Positions 24,806 to 33,212 of a stretch of 53,448 bases of DNA are shown here, piece after piece. The notes below the pieces were generated by a model. The model did not search any database. It was not told the origin of the DNA and worked only from the letters and a program-made list of their open reading frames with translations. The first letter of the stretch is position 1. Every line of letters begins with the position of its first letter. The position numbers were made by a program, and so were the translations under genes. This stretch comes from Succinatimonas hippei (lineage in GTDB: Bacteria > Pseudomonadota > Gammaproteobacteria > Enterobacterales > Succinivibrionaceae), in NCBI GenBank assembly GCA_004557545.1, contig SFGV01000008.1, positions 1 through 53,448 on the forward strand, given 5' to 3'.

Positions 24806-26260
24806 TCAGCTTCTCCAGAACACTCTGGTAAGGCACAGAAGTACCGGAAGGATCTCGAGTCTTCCCAGGATCATGTCAAAAGCGAAGATCAGGTGAAGCG
24901 GATCGGATAGTGACGCGAAACTGCTCGAGGGTGTGAGAACAATTCCTACAACCGGCCCGATATTTGACAGACAGCTTATGGTTCCTGAAAAAGCGTCAGT
25001 GATGGACAATCCAAAACATGACGCGGCGATAGCTGACACGGCAGTAACCATCAGGTAGGCGACAAGAAAGGTTATGACCGATCTTAAAGTATCAGAGTCA
25101 ATGATCCTGCGGTTAAAGCGCGGCTCAGCGACTATATGCGGGTGGATGGTCTTGAGAAACTGAGCTTTTAGCATTGAGTAGCATATCTGCAATCTGAAGA
25201 TCTTTATTCCTCCGGCGGTTGAGCCTGAACATCCGCCTATTCCCAGAATTATGAAAAACACCACGGCGGCAAAAGGATTCCATGCGGTGAAATCCTCACA
25301 GCCAAAACCCGTTGACGAGAGCACAGAGATTACGTTGAAAAAAGCTGTACGCAAAGCCCTTTCCGGGTTATATCCGTTGTACACAACCAATGAAAGCGCT
25401 ACGGAAAGACCTACTATGAGACATAAGGTGAAGAAGCCTTTGACCTGCTGATCCTTAAAAAAGGAAAGCATGTTGCCTGACAGTGATCCCAGAATGAGCA
25501 TGAACGGGCAGCTTCCGAGAAACATGAAGATTATCGCGGTGTATTCAATAAACGGCGATACGCCATTCATGGATGAATCAATAGGCATCATGCCGCCAGT
25601 CGATACAGTGCATAAGGCGGCGTTAAGCGCTATGAACGGGCGAAAACCGCCTAAAACATAGAAAAAGGTGCATAGCACCAGAGTCAGCAGATACCAGCAG
25701 AGAAATCCAAGAGCCATGGTCTTTACGTGCGGGGTGATCTTGGTGCGCCCGTCAAATGAAGATGACTCGGTGCGAAAGAGATTCATCCCTCCGGCTGACG
25801 CCGCCGGAAGAACCGCGGCCGCGATCGCAACGAAGCCTATACCACCGAAAAATTGCAGCATGGATCGCCAGAGCAGTACCGGGCGTGGTCGGAGATCCAG
25901 CTGTTCAATCGCTGTAGCACCGGTTGTTGAAAGCGCGGAGGCGCTTTCAAAAAGCGATGAGGCGTAATTCATGTCGGGAAGTGACACGGCAAAGGGTACA
26001 GCGGCAAGTATCGTAGTGATACACCACAGCATGACGGTGAACACAAACAGATCGCGTATGGACGCGCTTTTGGGACTGCCTCGTCCAGCTCTTTTGAGGA
26101 TCAGGCTCAGTGTGATCGCGGCTAAGGCGCATCCTCCAAACCCGGCGATCCCCCGCGGGAAACAGAATACTGAGTATATGGCAGGTGTCAGTGCGATGAT
26201 CCCAAACCAGAAAACGGCCGGGCCGAGCAGGTAACAGACCAGTTTGAGATTTACTGCCAT
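24806..26260 (-). CDS. trkH: Potassium uptake protein TrkH
   Basis: 484 residues (E. coli 483), multi-spanning. The four selectivity-filter loops of the SKT family are visible: ALSTTGATA, CTVSTGGMM, VLSSTGFGC and CLSNIGPVVG, each with the key Gly. It is the potassium channel-like subunit of the Trk system and binds TrkA on the cytoplasmic side. Its start overlaps the end of trkA by 10 bases, so the subunits are translationally coupled. In E. coli trkH is elsewhere; a trkA-trkH operon is common in other bacteria. Confidence 0.95.
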   Translation of the reverse strand: MAVNLKLVCYLLGPAVFWFGIIALTPAIYSVFCFPRGIAGFGGCALAAITLSLILKRAGRGSPKSASIRDLFVFTVMLWCITTILAAVPFAVSLPDMNYASSLFESASALSTTGATAIEQLDLRPRPVLLWRSMLQFFGGIGFVAIAAAVLPAASAGGMNLFRTESSSFDGRTKITPHVKTMALGFLCWYLLTLVLCTFFYVLGGFRPFIALNAALCTVSTGGMMPIDSSMNGVSPFIEYTAIIFMFLGSCPFMLILGSLSGNMLSFFKDQQVKGFFTLCLIVGLSVALSLVVYNGYNPERALRTAFFNVISVLSSTGFGCEDFTAWNPFAAVVFFIILGIGGCSGSTAGGIKIFRLQICYSMLKAQFLKTIHPHIVAEPRFNRRIIDSDTLRSVITFLVAYLMVTAVSAIAASCFGLSITDAFSGTISCLSNIGPVVGIVLTPSSSFASLSDPLHLIFAFDMILGRLEILPVLLCLTRVFWRS

Positions 26261-27645
26261 CTTGGGATCCAGAACGCGCGGGGTCTGAAATCACGGATCA
26301 GCTGGCGCATTTGTTTGTGATCATTCAAAAACACCAGCACCCGGTCGCCCTCTTCAAATGTGAAATCACCGTTTGTGCTGATAATACGATCTCCACGGAG
26401 CACCAGCCCCAGTGAGGAGTCCTTGGGAAGCGGGATGGCGTCTGGCTTGCGGCCTATAACACGCGAGCTGAAACGCGATCCTTCAAGCAGCAGCTCTATA
26501 GCCTCGGATTTACCCTGCCTGAACAGTCTCATGCTCACGACACCTTCCTGACGGATATTTGATAACAAAGCTGAGATGGTCGCCTCATTTGGAGATACCA
26601 CAGTATCAATTTCGGCGCTGGAGCTTTCCGCCAGACGAAAGTAGCTGTCACCGCGGATCACTGCCAGGGTGTTGACGTTACTGAGCCTGTGAAGGAGCAG
26701 GGCTGACATTATGTTGGTTTCATCGCTAGGGGAGGCGGCGATGTATATGTCTGAGCGCTGCAGCTGCTCTTCCTGCATGAAGTCAAGACTGGTTGGATCA
26801 GCGTTGTAAATCTCAACCTCAGATCCGTAAAGACGGTCGGCTATGCGGGCCGAACGCTCCGTGTCAGGCTCGATTAGCTTGACGCGAAAGCGTTCGGCAA
26901 GCCGTACAGCAAGAGCGTCCGCGACATGCGAGCCGCCGGCAATCGTAATATCAGATCCGGTCGTTTTAAGAGGTCTTATGGCTGACAGCTGGCTTAAGGC
27001 GCGTTCAGTCTGACAGCAGTAATACACCTCATCACCTGCAGTTACCTTTTCACCCAGAGGATTCTCGACCATTTTTCCGTGCCGGTATACTGAGAGCAGG
27101 GCGGTCCTGGCGTCAAACTTTTCAAACTCCGAATAAGTTTTGCCCAGAAGCTTTCCTCCATTCTGGGCGCGTGCGCATACAGTTGTCAGCATGCCGTCAA
27201 AGAATTTAGCGGCCGAGGAAGCTCCCGGAAGCTCAATGAGCCCCATGATGTCGTCAGTAGTGATGTGCTCTGGAGATATCAGGTGATCTATAGGGATCCC
27301 GGATGGTCCGAAAATGCTGTCCGCTTCCTGAAGGTATTCAGCGGATCTGATACGGGCGATGCGCCTTGGAATATGGAAGAGAAACGCTCCGATGCAGCAG
27401 GCCGTAATATTGGCCTCGTCATCGGCGGTTGCCGCGACCAGAAGCTCGGTATTTTCCGCTCCGGCGTTTCGCAGAACCACAGGTGATGAGGGGTTTCCCT
27501 GAATAACTCTCAGATCAACGCGGCTGCCTATCTGATCAAGCTTCTGCGATGGCTGATCAACCAGAGTCACGGCATGACCGGCGCCTGCAAGGTAGCTCGC
27601 AAGCTCCATACCCACATATCCGGCACCCAGAATAATGATCTTCAA
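26251..27645 (-). CDS. trkA: Trk potassium uptake regulator TrkA
   Basis: 464 residues (E. coli 458). Two RCK units: the first begins MKIIILGAGYVGMELASYL (GxGxxG), and the second begins about residue 230 with DITIAGGSHVADALA, each followed by a TrkA-C domain (the last near 380-455, FEEGDRVLVFLNDH). The peripheral cytoplasmic protein binds NAD(H) and ATP and gates TrkH. The second GxGxxG is weaker (AGGSHV). It lies 5 bases after rsmB in the def-fmt-rsmB-trkA order conserved with E. coli. Confidence 0.95.
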   Translation of the reverse strand: MKIIILGAGYVGMELASYLAGAGHAVTLVDQPSQKLDQIGSRVDLRVIQGNPSSPVVLRNAGAENTELLVAATADDEANITACCIGAFLFHIPRRIARIRSAEYLQEADSIFGPSGIPIDHLISPEHITTDDIMGLIELPGASSAAKFFDGMLTTVCARAQNGGKLLGKTYSEFEKFDARTALLSVYRHGKMVENPLGEKVTAGDEVYYCCQTERALSQLSAIRPLKTTGSDITIAGGSHVADALAVRLAERFRVKLIEPDTERSARIADRLYGSEVEIYNADPTSLDFMQEEQLQRSDIYIAASPSDETNIMSALLLHRLSNVNTLAVIRGDSYFRLAESSSAEIDTVVSPNEATISALLSNIRQEGVVSMRLFRQGKSEAIELLLEGSRFSSRVIGRKPDAIPLPKDSSLGLVLRGDRIISTNGDFTFEEGDRVLVFLNDHKQMRQLIRDFRPRAFWIPRWQ

Positions 27646-27650
27646 GATAA

Positions 27651-29102
27651 TCAGTCCTTGATGAACCTTGCGTAAAAGAAACCGTCTCCACCATCCTCTC
27701 CGGGAAGACGCTGGTGCTTGAAGTCTTTTTTGCCACCCATTTCAAATGGCAGTCCTGAGGCGTCAGGGTGGCGCTTTAAAAACTCCTCTGCCTGACAGAT
27801 GTTTTCGTCCCTGAGGATTGAGCAGGTGGTGTAAAGCAGTATGCCGCCTTTTTTAAGCGCGTCAAACGCGTTATCCAGCAATGCTGACTGGGTTAGCGCG
27901 AGTGAGGTGATGTCCTTTTCCCTGCGTAACCATTTGATATCAGGATGTCTGCGTATGACACCGCTTCCGGAGCAGGGAGCGTCAAGCAGTATCCGGTCAT
28001 AATCCTTTCCAGCGCTCCTTGAACCATCGTCAGTCGCGAAATCGGCGATCATGGATCTGGGATTGCGGCCCAGACGCGAAAAGTTCGTCCGCATCCTCTC
28101 AACCCGGCTTTCATCAATATCAAGGCAGGTAAGATCAATGGTGTTGCAAAGATCCAGAAGGTGCGCGCTTTTCCCACCGGGAGCCGCGCAACAGTCGAGA
28201 ACCTTCATACCGTCTTCGAGTTCAAGCAGAGGTGCGGCCAGCTGCGCTGACAGATCCTGCACGCTGACAAGTCCGTCTGCAAACCCCGGGAGCGAGTTTA
28301 CGTCACAAGGCTCATCGAGCATGATGGCGCTTACGCAGATCCCGCTTGCTTTCGCGCTTATATCAGCATCATCAAGCATTTTAAGGTAATCGGCGGTTCT
28401 GATCCTGGAGTTTTCCACCCTGAGCCACATCGGGGCGTGCTCATTCTCGTTTTCAAGAATAGAGCGTAGCTGACGCTCATCATACTGGTCAGACAGCTTC
28501 CCATAAAACCAGTCAGGAACGCTGTATCTTACGGCATCAGACACTGTTGAAAAATCAGGAAGCTTTCCGCCTTTGCGCAGGAAATTCCGAAGCACCGCGT
28601 TAACGAGGCCGGTCATATTGGAGCAATGCGCGAGTCTGCAGGCCCCGGCCGCGCAGGCCACCGCGGCGCGCGCGGGTACTCTGGTGTAAATAAGCTGATA
28701 CAGAGCGCAGAGAATTATCGCCCGGGCTACGTCAAAGCGTTCCGGAATACTGTGTTCCAGTAAAGACTGCAGGGGAACTGACAGTAAACGGCGGTGTCTC
28801 AGAGTGCCGTAAATAATTTCTGTGGCAAGCGCCGCATCGCGTGGATCAAGATCCGCGGTCAACCGGGGGAGCACATCTGATAGGGACTGTCCGTGTTCTA
28901 CCGCGCGGACGCAAAGCGCCGCGGCGGCTCTGGGCGCGGCGCCTATGGTCTCGTGCTCCGGGCGCGGTGCTGAGGCTTTTGACCGTACCCCGGAAGAATG
29001 CTTTTTAAAATGGGTACGGGCGTTGGATTTGCCATCTGAAGCGTGCGAGGGCGCTGCTTTTGAGGCTAAACCTTTCTTAAGGTGCAGTATACCGTCAGTC
29101 AA
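27651..29102 (-). CDS. rsmB: 16S rRNA (cytosine967-C5)-methyltransferase RsmB
   Basis: 483 residues (E. coli 429). N-terminal NusB-like domain (about 55-190), then the SAM-dependent fold with DCCAAPGGKSAHLL, DAPCSGSG (Cys377) and TTCS (Cys427, the catalytic position by family). It methylates C967 of 16S rRNA. About 50 extra basic residues at the N-terminus (KSNARTHFKKHS) precede the NusB-like part; a later start is possible but no better in-frame signal was noted. It overlaps fmt by 8 bases and is followed 5 bases later by trkA. Confidence 0.94.
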   Translation of the reverse strand: MTDGILHLKKGLASKAAPSHASDGKSNARTHFKKHSSGVRSKASAPRPEHETIGAAPRAAAALCVRAVEHGQSLSDVLPRLTADLDPRDAALATEIIYGTLRHRRLLSVPLQSLLEHSIPERFDVARAIILCALYQLIYTRVPARAAVACAAGACRLAHCSNMTGLVNAVLRNFLRKGGKLPDFSTVSDAVRYSVPDWFYGKLSDQYDERQLRSILENENEHAPMWLRVENSRIRTADYLKMLDDADISAKASGICVSAIMLDEPCDVNSLPGFADGLVSVQDLSAQLAAPLLELEDGMKVLDCCAAPGGKSAHLLDLCNTIDLTCLDIDESRVERMRTNFSRLGRNPRSMIADFATDDGSRSAGKDYDRILLDAPCSGSGVIRRHPDIKWLRREKDITSLALTQSALLDNAFDALKKGGILLYTTCSILRDENICQAEEFLKRHPDASGLPFEMGGKKDFKHQRLPGEDGGDGFFYARFIKD

Positions 29103-30036
29103 AATGCGCGCCTCTGAATTTGTCAGGGTTGCTGCGTGCCATGCTTCCCGCGTTTACCGGGCCTTTTCCTGGAGCCTGAATTACCTGCAATACAAGCGAT
29201 CCTTCAGCACATGCAACCTCTATTCCCTCATTGCTGATGCCAAGCACCGCTCCAGGATCAGCATGAGCGCCACTATCAAGAGCCTTGGCTTTGAAGATCT
29301 TATAGACAGTGCCTTCAAGTCTGGCCGTTGCGACTGGCCATGGATTTAAAGCCCTTATAAGCAAATCGAGTTTTTTCGAGTTAAGAGTGAAAGCAAGCGG
29401 CGCCATATCCTTTGAAAGCTTGGCTGCGTAGGTTGCCCTGCTCTGATCCTGAGGAACCGGCCTTAGTGTGCCGGCGAGTATCGGCCCCAGATTTTTAAGC
29501 ATGAGCTGCGCACCGAGCGTGGCAAGCTTATCAAACAGCGTTGCCGATGTATCGCTGTCCTCAATCTTAAGCTCGGCACTGGCGAACATGTCGCCGGCGT
29601 CCAGCTCATGAACCAGCTTTATCAGCGTAACGCCGGTTTTGGAGCAACCGTCAAGCAGCGCGCGCTGAATAGGCGCTGCACCGCGGTAGCTTGGTAACAA
29701 TGAACCATGGATATTGACGCAACCGCACCTGGGGGCATTTAAAACCTCGTCAGGCAATATGATGCCGTACGCGGCGACGATGCAAAGGTCAGCGCCAAGA
29801 GCCTTAAATTCCTCAATGTCTTTTGGATCACGAAAATTCTCAGGGGTTCTAACCTCAAGTGAGTTTTCAAGCGCGAGCTTTTTAACCGGGGTTGGTGTCA
29901 GATGATGTCCGCGTTTTGCCGCCCTGTCAGGCTGCGTATACACCGCGCAGGGTCTTATCCCGGCATCAAGAAGGGCTTTGAGACTGACTTCCGCGAACTC
30001 AGGGGTCCCGGCGAAAATGATCTTCTGGGTCATCAT
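29095..30036 (-). CDS. fmt: Methionyl-tRNA formyltransferase
   Basis: 313 residues (E. coli 315). Rossmann formyltransferase with FAGTPEFAEVSLKALL, the catalytic stretch NIHGSLLPSYRGAAPIQRA (Asn and His), and Asp in HELDAGDM, then the OB-like C-terminal domain. It formylates Met-tRNA(fMet) for initiation using 10-formyl-tetrahydrofolate. It overlaps rsmB by 8 bases and follows def by 9, the classic def-fmt pairing. AAGGA lies 6 bases before the ATG at 30036. Confidence 0.97.
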   Translation of the reverse strand: MMTQKIIFAGTPEFAEVSLKALLDAGIRPCAVYTQPDRAAKRGHHLTPTPVKKLALENSLEVRTPENFRDPKDIEEFKALGADLCIVAAYGIILPDEVLNAPRCGCVNIHGSLLPSYRGAAPIQRALLDGCSKTGVTLIKLVHELDAGDMFASAELKIEDSDTSATLFDKLATLGAQLMLKNLGPILAGTLRPVPQDQSRATYAAKLSKDMAPLAFTLNSKKLDLLIRALNPWPVATARLEGTVYKIFKAKALDSGAHADPGAVLGISNEGIEVACAEGSLVLQVIQAPGKGPVNAGSMARSNPDKFRGAHFD

Positions 30037-30045
30037 GCATCCTTA

Positions 30046-30567
30046 TCAGCCGCGGTTCTTTTGTAATTTTGTGTATTTCTTAAGCAGCATCTCGCGTTTG
30101 AGTCTTGAAAGATAGTCAATGAACAGCCTGCCTGAGAGGTGATCGATTTCGTGCTGCAGGCATATAGCGAGAAGGCCGGTAGCATTTTCAATCTTAAGAT
30201 GATTGCCTTTAAGATCCTGATACTCTACCGAGCATGTTTCATAACGGGTGATTTTTCCCTGATATCCGGGTACTGAGAGGCAGCCCTCATCTGATTCAAC
30301 CTGCTTGTCAGAGTGCGAGACTACAACAGGGTTTACCAGTATCAGCGGATTTATATGCTGGCGATCCTGATCATCAGGAATATCAATAACAACGATCCGG
30401 CGGTGGTCTCCTATCTGGGGGGCGGCCAGGCCTATACCCTCGTCATCATACATAGTGTCGAACATGTCGGCCGCCAGCTTTGAAAGCTCATCGTCAAATG
30501 ACGTTACATCATGTGTCGGCTCTCTAAGGCGATCATCGGGGAAAATGACAACTTCTCTTACAGACAT
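30046..30567 (-). CDS. def: Peptide deformylase
   Basis: 173 residues. All three deformylase motifs are present: GIGLAAPQ (44-51), EGCLSVPG with metal ligand Cys96, and QHEIDHLSGRL with His139, Glu140 and His143. It removes the formyl group from nascent proteins, using Fe2+. First gene of def-fmt-rsmB-trkA-trkH. GGAG lies before the ATG and a sigma-70 promoter precedes it. Divergent from yrdD. Confidence 0.97.
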   Translation of the reverse strand: MSVREVVIFPDDRLREPTHDVTSFDDELSKLAADMFDTMYDDEGIGLAAPQIGDHRRIVVIDIPDDQDRQHINPLILVNPVVVSHSDKQVESDEGCLSVPGYQGKITRYETCSVEYQDLKGNHLKIENATGLLAICLQHEIDHLSGRLFIDYLSRLKREMLLKKYTKLQKNRG

Positions 30568-30588
30568 AAAAACTCCATTTCTAAGCGG

Positions 30589-30617
30589 ATTTTACCATTA
30601 GCTCCGCCGCTCTTTAA
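30589..30617 (-). promoter_or_regulatory. Promoter of def-fmt-rsmB-trkA-trkH
   Basis: On the minus strand TTAAAG (30612-30617), 17-base spacer, TAAAAT (30589-30594), with TG one base before the -10 (TGgTAAAAT). Extended -10 type. Confidence 0.6.
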
Positions 30618-30641
30618 GGCATACTTGTTTTAAGATCTTGT

Positions 30642-30650
30642 TGGTAAAAT
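30642..30650 (+). promoter_or_regulatory. Extended -10 promoter placing yrdD transcription at its ATG
   Basis: TGgTAAAAT ends 7 bases before the A of the yrdD ATG at 30658, so the expected start of transcription falls on the start codon itself. No Shine-Dalgarno is present in the same stretch. The -35 region is weak. Confidence 0.5.
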
Positions 30651-30657
30651 CCTGGTC

Positions 30658-31233
30658 ATGAAAAAAAAATCATCAAATACTGATCAAGTCTATGATTTGC
30701 AAGAAGGCGACCCATGTCCTTTATGCGGAATGCCGCTAGTGCTGAGGCACTCCCCTCGTGGAGATTTCCTCGGCTGCTCTGATTACCCGTCCTGTTCTTT
30801 TATGCAGCCGGCCTCACGCTCGCGCACGGTTACTATACTGCAGGTGCTGGATGACCGTTGCCCGAAGTGCGGAATGCAGGTCGCGCTAAAGCGCGGGCGC
30901 TTTGGATTATTCATAGGATGCACCGGCTATCCCGAATGCGATTACATATATACCGGAGCTGAGCGTTCCGGATTGAAATGCCCCGTATGTAAAGAAGGGC
31001 TGATGGTCTGCCGCATATCAAAATCCGGGAATCAGTTTTATGCCTGCTCGCGCTACCCATCATGCAGCTTCAGCGTGCCCGGCAGACCGGTTGAAAAAAT
31101 TTGTCCTGAGTGTTCTTTTCCGCTTATGTTCGAGAAAAAAACAAAAAAAGGAATAAAACTCGTCTGCGGCAATCCACTATGTCCGTCAAGGCGTCACCGG
31201 ATTTTAAAGCACCGTACCATAAGCGATGATTAA
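30658..31233 (+). CDS. yrdD: YrdD-like protein with four topoisomerase-type zinc ribbons
   Basis: 191 residues made almost wholly of four Cys4 zinc ribbons like the C-terminal ones of topoisomerase I: CPLC...CSDYPSC, CPKC...CTGYPEC, CPVC...CSRYPSC and CPEC...CGNPLC. E. coli YrdD has the same build; it probably binds single-stranded nucleic acid, but its function is not established. It stands alone, without the topoisomerase catalytic part. No Shine-Dalgarno precedes the ATG and the promoter abuts it, suggesting a leaderless message. E. coli keeps yrdD next to tsaC-aroE; here purE is between. dprA and smg, upstream in E. coli, are absent. Confidence 0.88.
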   Translation: MKKKSSNTDQVYDLQEGDPCPLCGMPLVLRHSPRGDFLGCSDYPSCSFMQPASRSRTVTILQVLDDRCPKCGMQVALKRGRFGLFIGCTGYPECDYIYTGAERSGLKCPVCKEGLMVCRISKSGNQFYACSRYPSCSFSVPGRPVEKICPECSFPLMFEKKTKKGIKLVCGNPLCPSRRHRILKHRTISDD

Positions 31234-31261
31234 CTGTCATTATGCCTGCGGGTGCTAAAAT
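31234..31261 (+). promoter_or_regulatory. Possible promoter of purE-tsaC-aroE-rsmJ
   Basis: CTGTCA (31234-31239), 16-base spacer, TAAAAT (31256-31261) preceded by TGC, an extended -10. It begins directly after the yrdD stop. No PurR-type operator was noticed. Confidence 0.4.
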
Positions 31262-31303
31262 TGTTGAAAATTTGCGATATTGCCGTAACAGGAGGATAAG
31301 GGG

Positions 31304-31813
31304 ATGGCAGAGCGTTTTGTTTCCATAATCATGGGATCTGATTCTGATCTTCCGCTGCTTGAGAATACCATGAGGATCCTCAAAGGACTGGGGATACAGT
31401 TTGAGGCAAGAGTTGCCTCGGCTCACCGTACTCCCGATGAGGTAGCCGCTTATGTGAGTGATGCCGAGAAACGCGGCTGTCAGGTGTTTATAGGAGCCGC
31501 CGGGCTTGCCGCGCATCTGGCCGGAGCCATTGCCGCGAGAACCACCAGACCAGTGATCGGGATCCCCTGTGACGGCGGCCCGCTTAATGGTATTGATGCT
31601 CTCTACTCAACAGTTCAGATGCCAGGTGGTATTCCGGTCGCGACCGTAGCCATAGGTAAGGCGGGCGCCAAGAACGCCGCTTATCTCGCGGCTCAGATCA
31701 TGGCTCTTTCTGATCCTGAACTTGACCTCCGTGTCAGGGCAGACCGCAAGAAGGCTTCAGAGGGTGTAAAGGCAAAGGACCTCGCTTTGCAATCAAAATT
31801 AGCCGGGATCTGA
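31304..31813 (+). CDS. purE: 5-(carboxyamino)imidazole ribonucleotide mutase PurE
   Basis: 169 residues. Motifs IIMGSDSDL, ASAHRTPDEV and TVQMPGGIPVATVAIGKAGAKNAA mark a PurE of the class I line. It converts N5-CAIR to CAIR in purine synthesis. AGGAGG 8 bases before the ATG is the strongest ribosome site in this cluster. The segment GAAGLAAHLAGAIAARTTRPVIGIP differs from the enterobacterial AGGAAHLPGMIAAKT form and resembles versions in Firmicutes and other anaerobes. purK, the usual partner, is not adjacent. Stop and the tsaC start overlap (TGATG). Confidence 0.95.
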   Translation: MAERFVSIIMGSDSDLPLLENTMRILKGLGIQFEARVASAHRTPDEVAAYVSDAEKRGCQVFIGAAGLAAHLAGAIAARTTRPVIGIPCDGGPLNGIDALYSTVQMPGGIPVATVAIGKAGAKNAAYLAAQIMALSDPELDLRVRADRKKASEGVKAKDLALQSKLAGI

Positions 31814-32406
31814 TGGTTGAGTTTACAACTGATCTGCAAAAAGCCGCATCGTGCATTAAGGCAGGTGGCGTTGCCGTATGCCCGTCTGAAGGGGTATATG
31901 GCATCAGTTGCCTTGCCAGAGATGATAAGGCTGTAAGAAGAGTAATCGCCATCAAGGAGCGTGACAGCTCAAAGGGCCTGATTACCGTTGCCTCATCGGA
32001 GTCCCAGCTGGAGGGGCTTTGGGATGAGGGCGCCATTGCTCAATCATCAAGAGCACTGATGAGGAGGCTATGGCCAGGTCCGTTCACCTTCGTGGTTCCC
32101 TGTACCAATGATTTCAAAGCATCAGTGCTTACCGGCAAAAGAGGCACGATTGCCGTAAGGCTTACCGCCTTTGAAACTCTAAGAGAGTTGTGTGACTTGT
32201 GCGGTGAGGCGCTGGTTACGACCAGCGCGAACCTGTCAGGGAGCGCCGCGGTAAGCGATTTCGATCTCATAAGCCCGCTGATCCTCAAACGGGTTGATCT
32301 GGCCCTATCTTTGCCATGTCAGGGGCTTGGAGGGGCTTCATCTGTGTATGACACGCTCAGTGGGAAACTTATAAGACGCGGGCCAGACTGGCCTGAGGAT
32401 TTATGA
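31813..32406 (+). CDS. tsaC: tRNA threonylcarbamoyladenosine synthesis protein TsaC
   Basis: 197 residues, close to the 190 of E. coli TsaC (YrdC). YrdC fold: CPSEGVYGISCLA, the KxR-type element AIKERDSSKGLITVA, LWPGPFTFV, GTIAVRLTA and LVTTSANLSG. It makes threonylcarbamoyl-AMP from threonine, bicarbonate and ATP for t6A37 modification of ANN-decoding tRNAs. Overlaps purE by 1 base and aroE by 4 bases, so it is translationally coupled to both; tsaC-aroE linkage is conserved in gammaproteobacteria. Confidence 0.95.
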   Translation: MVEFTTDLQKAASCIKAGGVAVCPSEGVYGISCLARDDKAVRRVIAIKERDSSKGLITVASSESQLEGLWDEGAIAQSSRALMRRLWPGPFTFVVPCTNDFKASVLTGKRGTIAVRLTAFETLRELCDLCGEALVTTSANLSGSAAVSDFDLISPLILKRVDLALSLPCQGLGGASSVYDTLSGKLIRRGPDWPEDL

Positions 32407-33212
32407 CTGATCATTACGCTGTACTAGGAAATCCGGTAGCGCACTCCATGTCGCCTGCCATTCATGCTTTTTTCGCGGCAAATCTTGGGGATGATATAAG
32501 CTACGATCGCCTGCTGGTTGAAGAAGGAAACTTTGATGCCACGGCCTCAGGATTTCTCGCGAACGGTAGAGGATGCAATGTAACGGTTCCCTGCAAGGGA
32601 GACGCGTTCAGGTTTGCTGACACTCTGAGTGAATACGCAAAAACAGCACTTGCCGTAAATACATTAAAAAAGCTTGACGACGGCAGAATTTATGGAGACA
32701 ACACCGATGGACGCGGCTTTGTCGCTGATCTGAAATTCAAAGGCGTAAGCCTCAATGGCGCGCGAGTACTTATTTTGGGAGCAGGCGGGGCCGCGAGGGG
32801 AATTCTGAAACCTGTTCTGGATGAAAAACCGGGTGAGGTGGTTATAGCAAACCGGACTTTATCAAAAGCGCAGGAGCTGCAAAAGCTGTTTGGATCGGTA
32901 GTGAAAGCACAGTCCACTGAGACTGTGCGCGATGGCTTTGATCTGGTAATCAACGCGACCTCGGCAAGTCTGTCCGGATCGCTTCCGGCAATTGATCCCG
33001 GGGTACTGTCGCGTAGCAGACGGGCATGTGATCTGATGTACAGCCAGAACGGCGAAACTATTTTTACGGAATTTGCCAGAAAACAGGGATGCCCAGAGGT
33101 ATTTGACGGTTTTGGTATGCTGATCATGCAGGCTGCCCTGAGCTATGAGCTATGGCGCGGCATAATGCCGGATTTTGAGGTCGCGCTAAAGCATTTCAGA
33201 AAGAATTCCTGA
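32403..33212 (+). CDS. aroE: Shikimate dehydrogenase AroE
   Basis: 269 residues (E. coli 272). Substrate site GNPVAHSMSPAIH, catalytic Lys in NVTVPCKGDAF, Asp in GDNTDGRGF, NADP fold ILGAGGAARGIL followed by ANRTLSKAQEL, and C-terminal FGMLIMQAALSYELWRG. It reduces 3-dehydroshikimate to shikimate with NADPH in aromatic amino acid synthesis. Start overlaps the tsaC stop by 4 bases; stop overlaps rsmJ start by 1. Confidence 0.97.
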   Translation: MTDHYAVLGNPVAHSMSPAIHAFFAANLGDDISYDRLLVEEGNFDATASGFLANGRGCNVTVPCKGDAFRFADTLSEYAKTALAVNTLKKLDDGRIYGDNTDGRGFVADLKFKGVSLNGARVLILGAGGAARGILKPVLDEKPGEVVIANRTLSKAQELQKLFGSVVKAQSTETVRDGFDLVINATSASLSGSLPAIDPGVLSRSRRACDLMYSQNGETIFTEFARKQGCPEVFDGFGMLIMQAALSYELWRGIMPDFEVALKHFRKNS

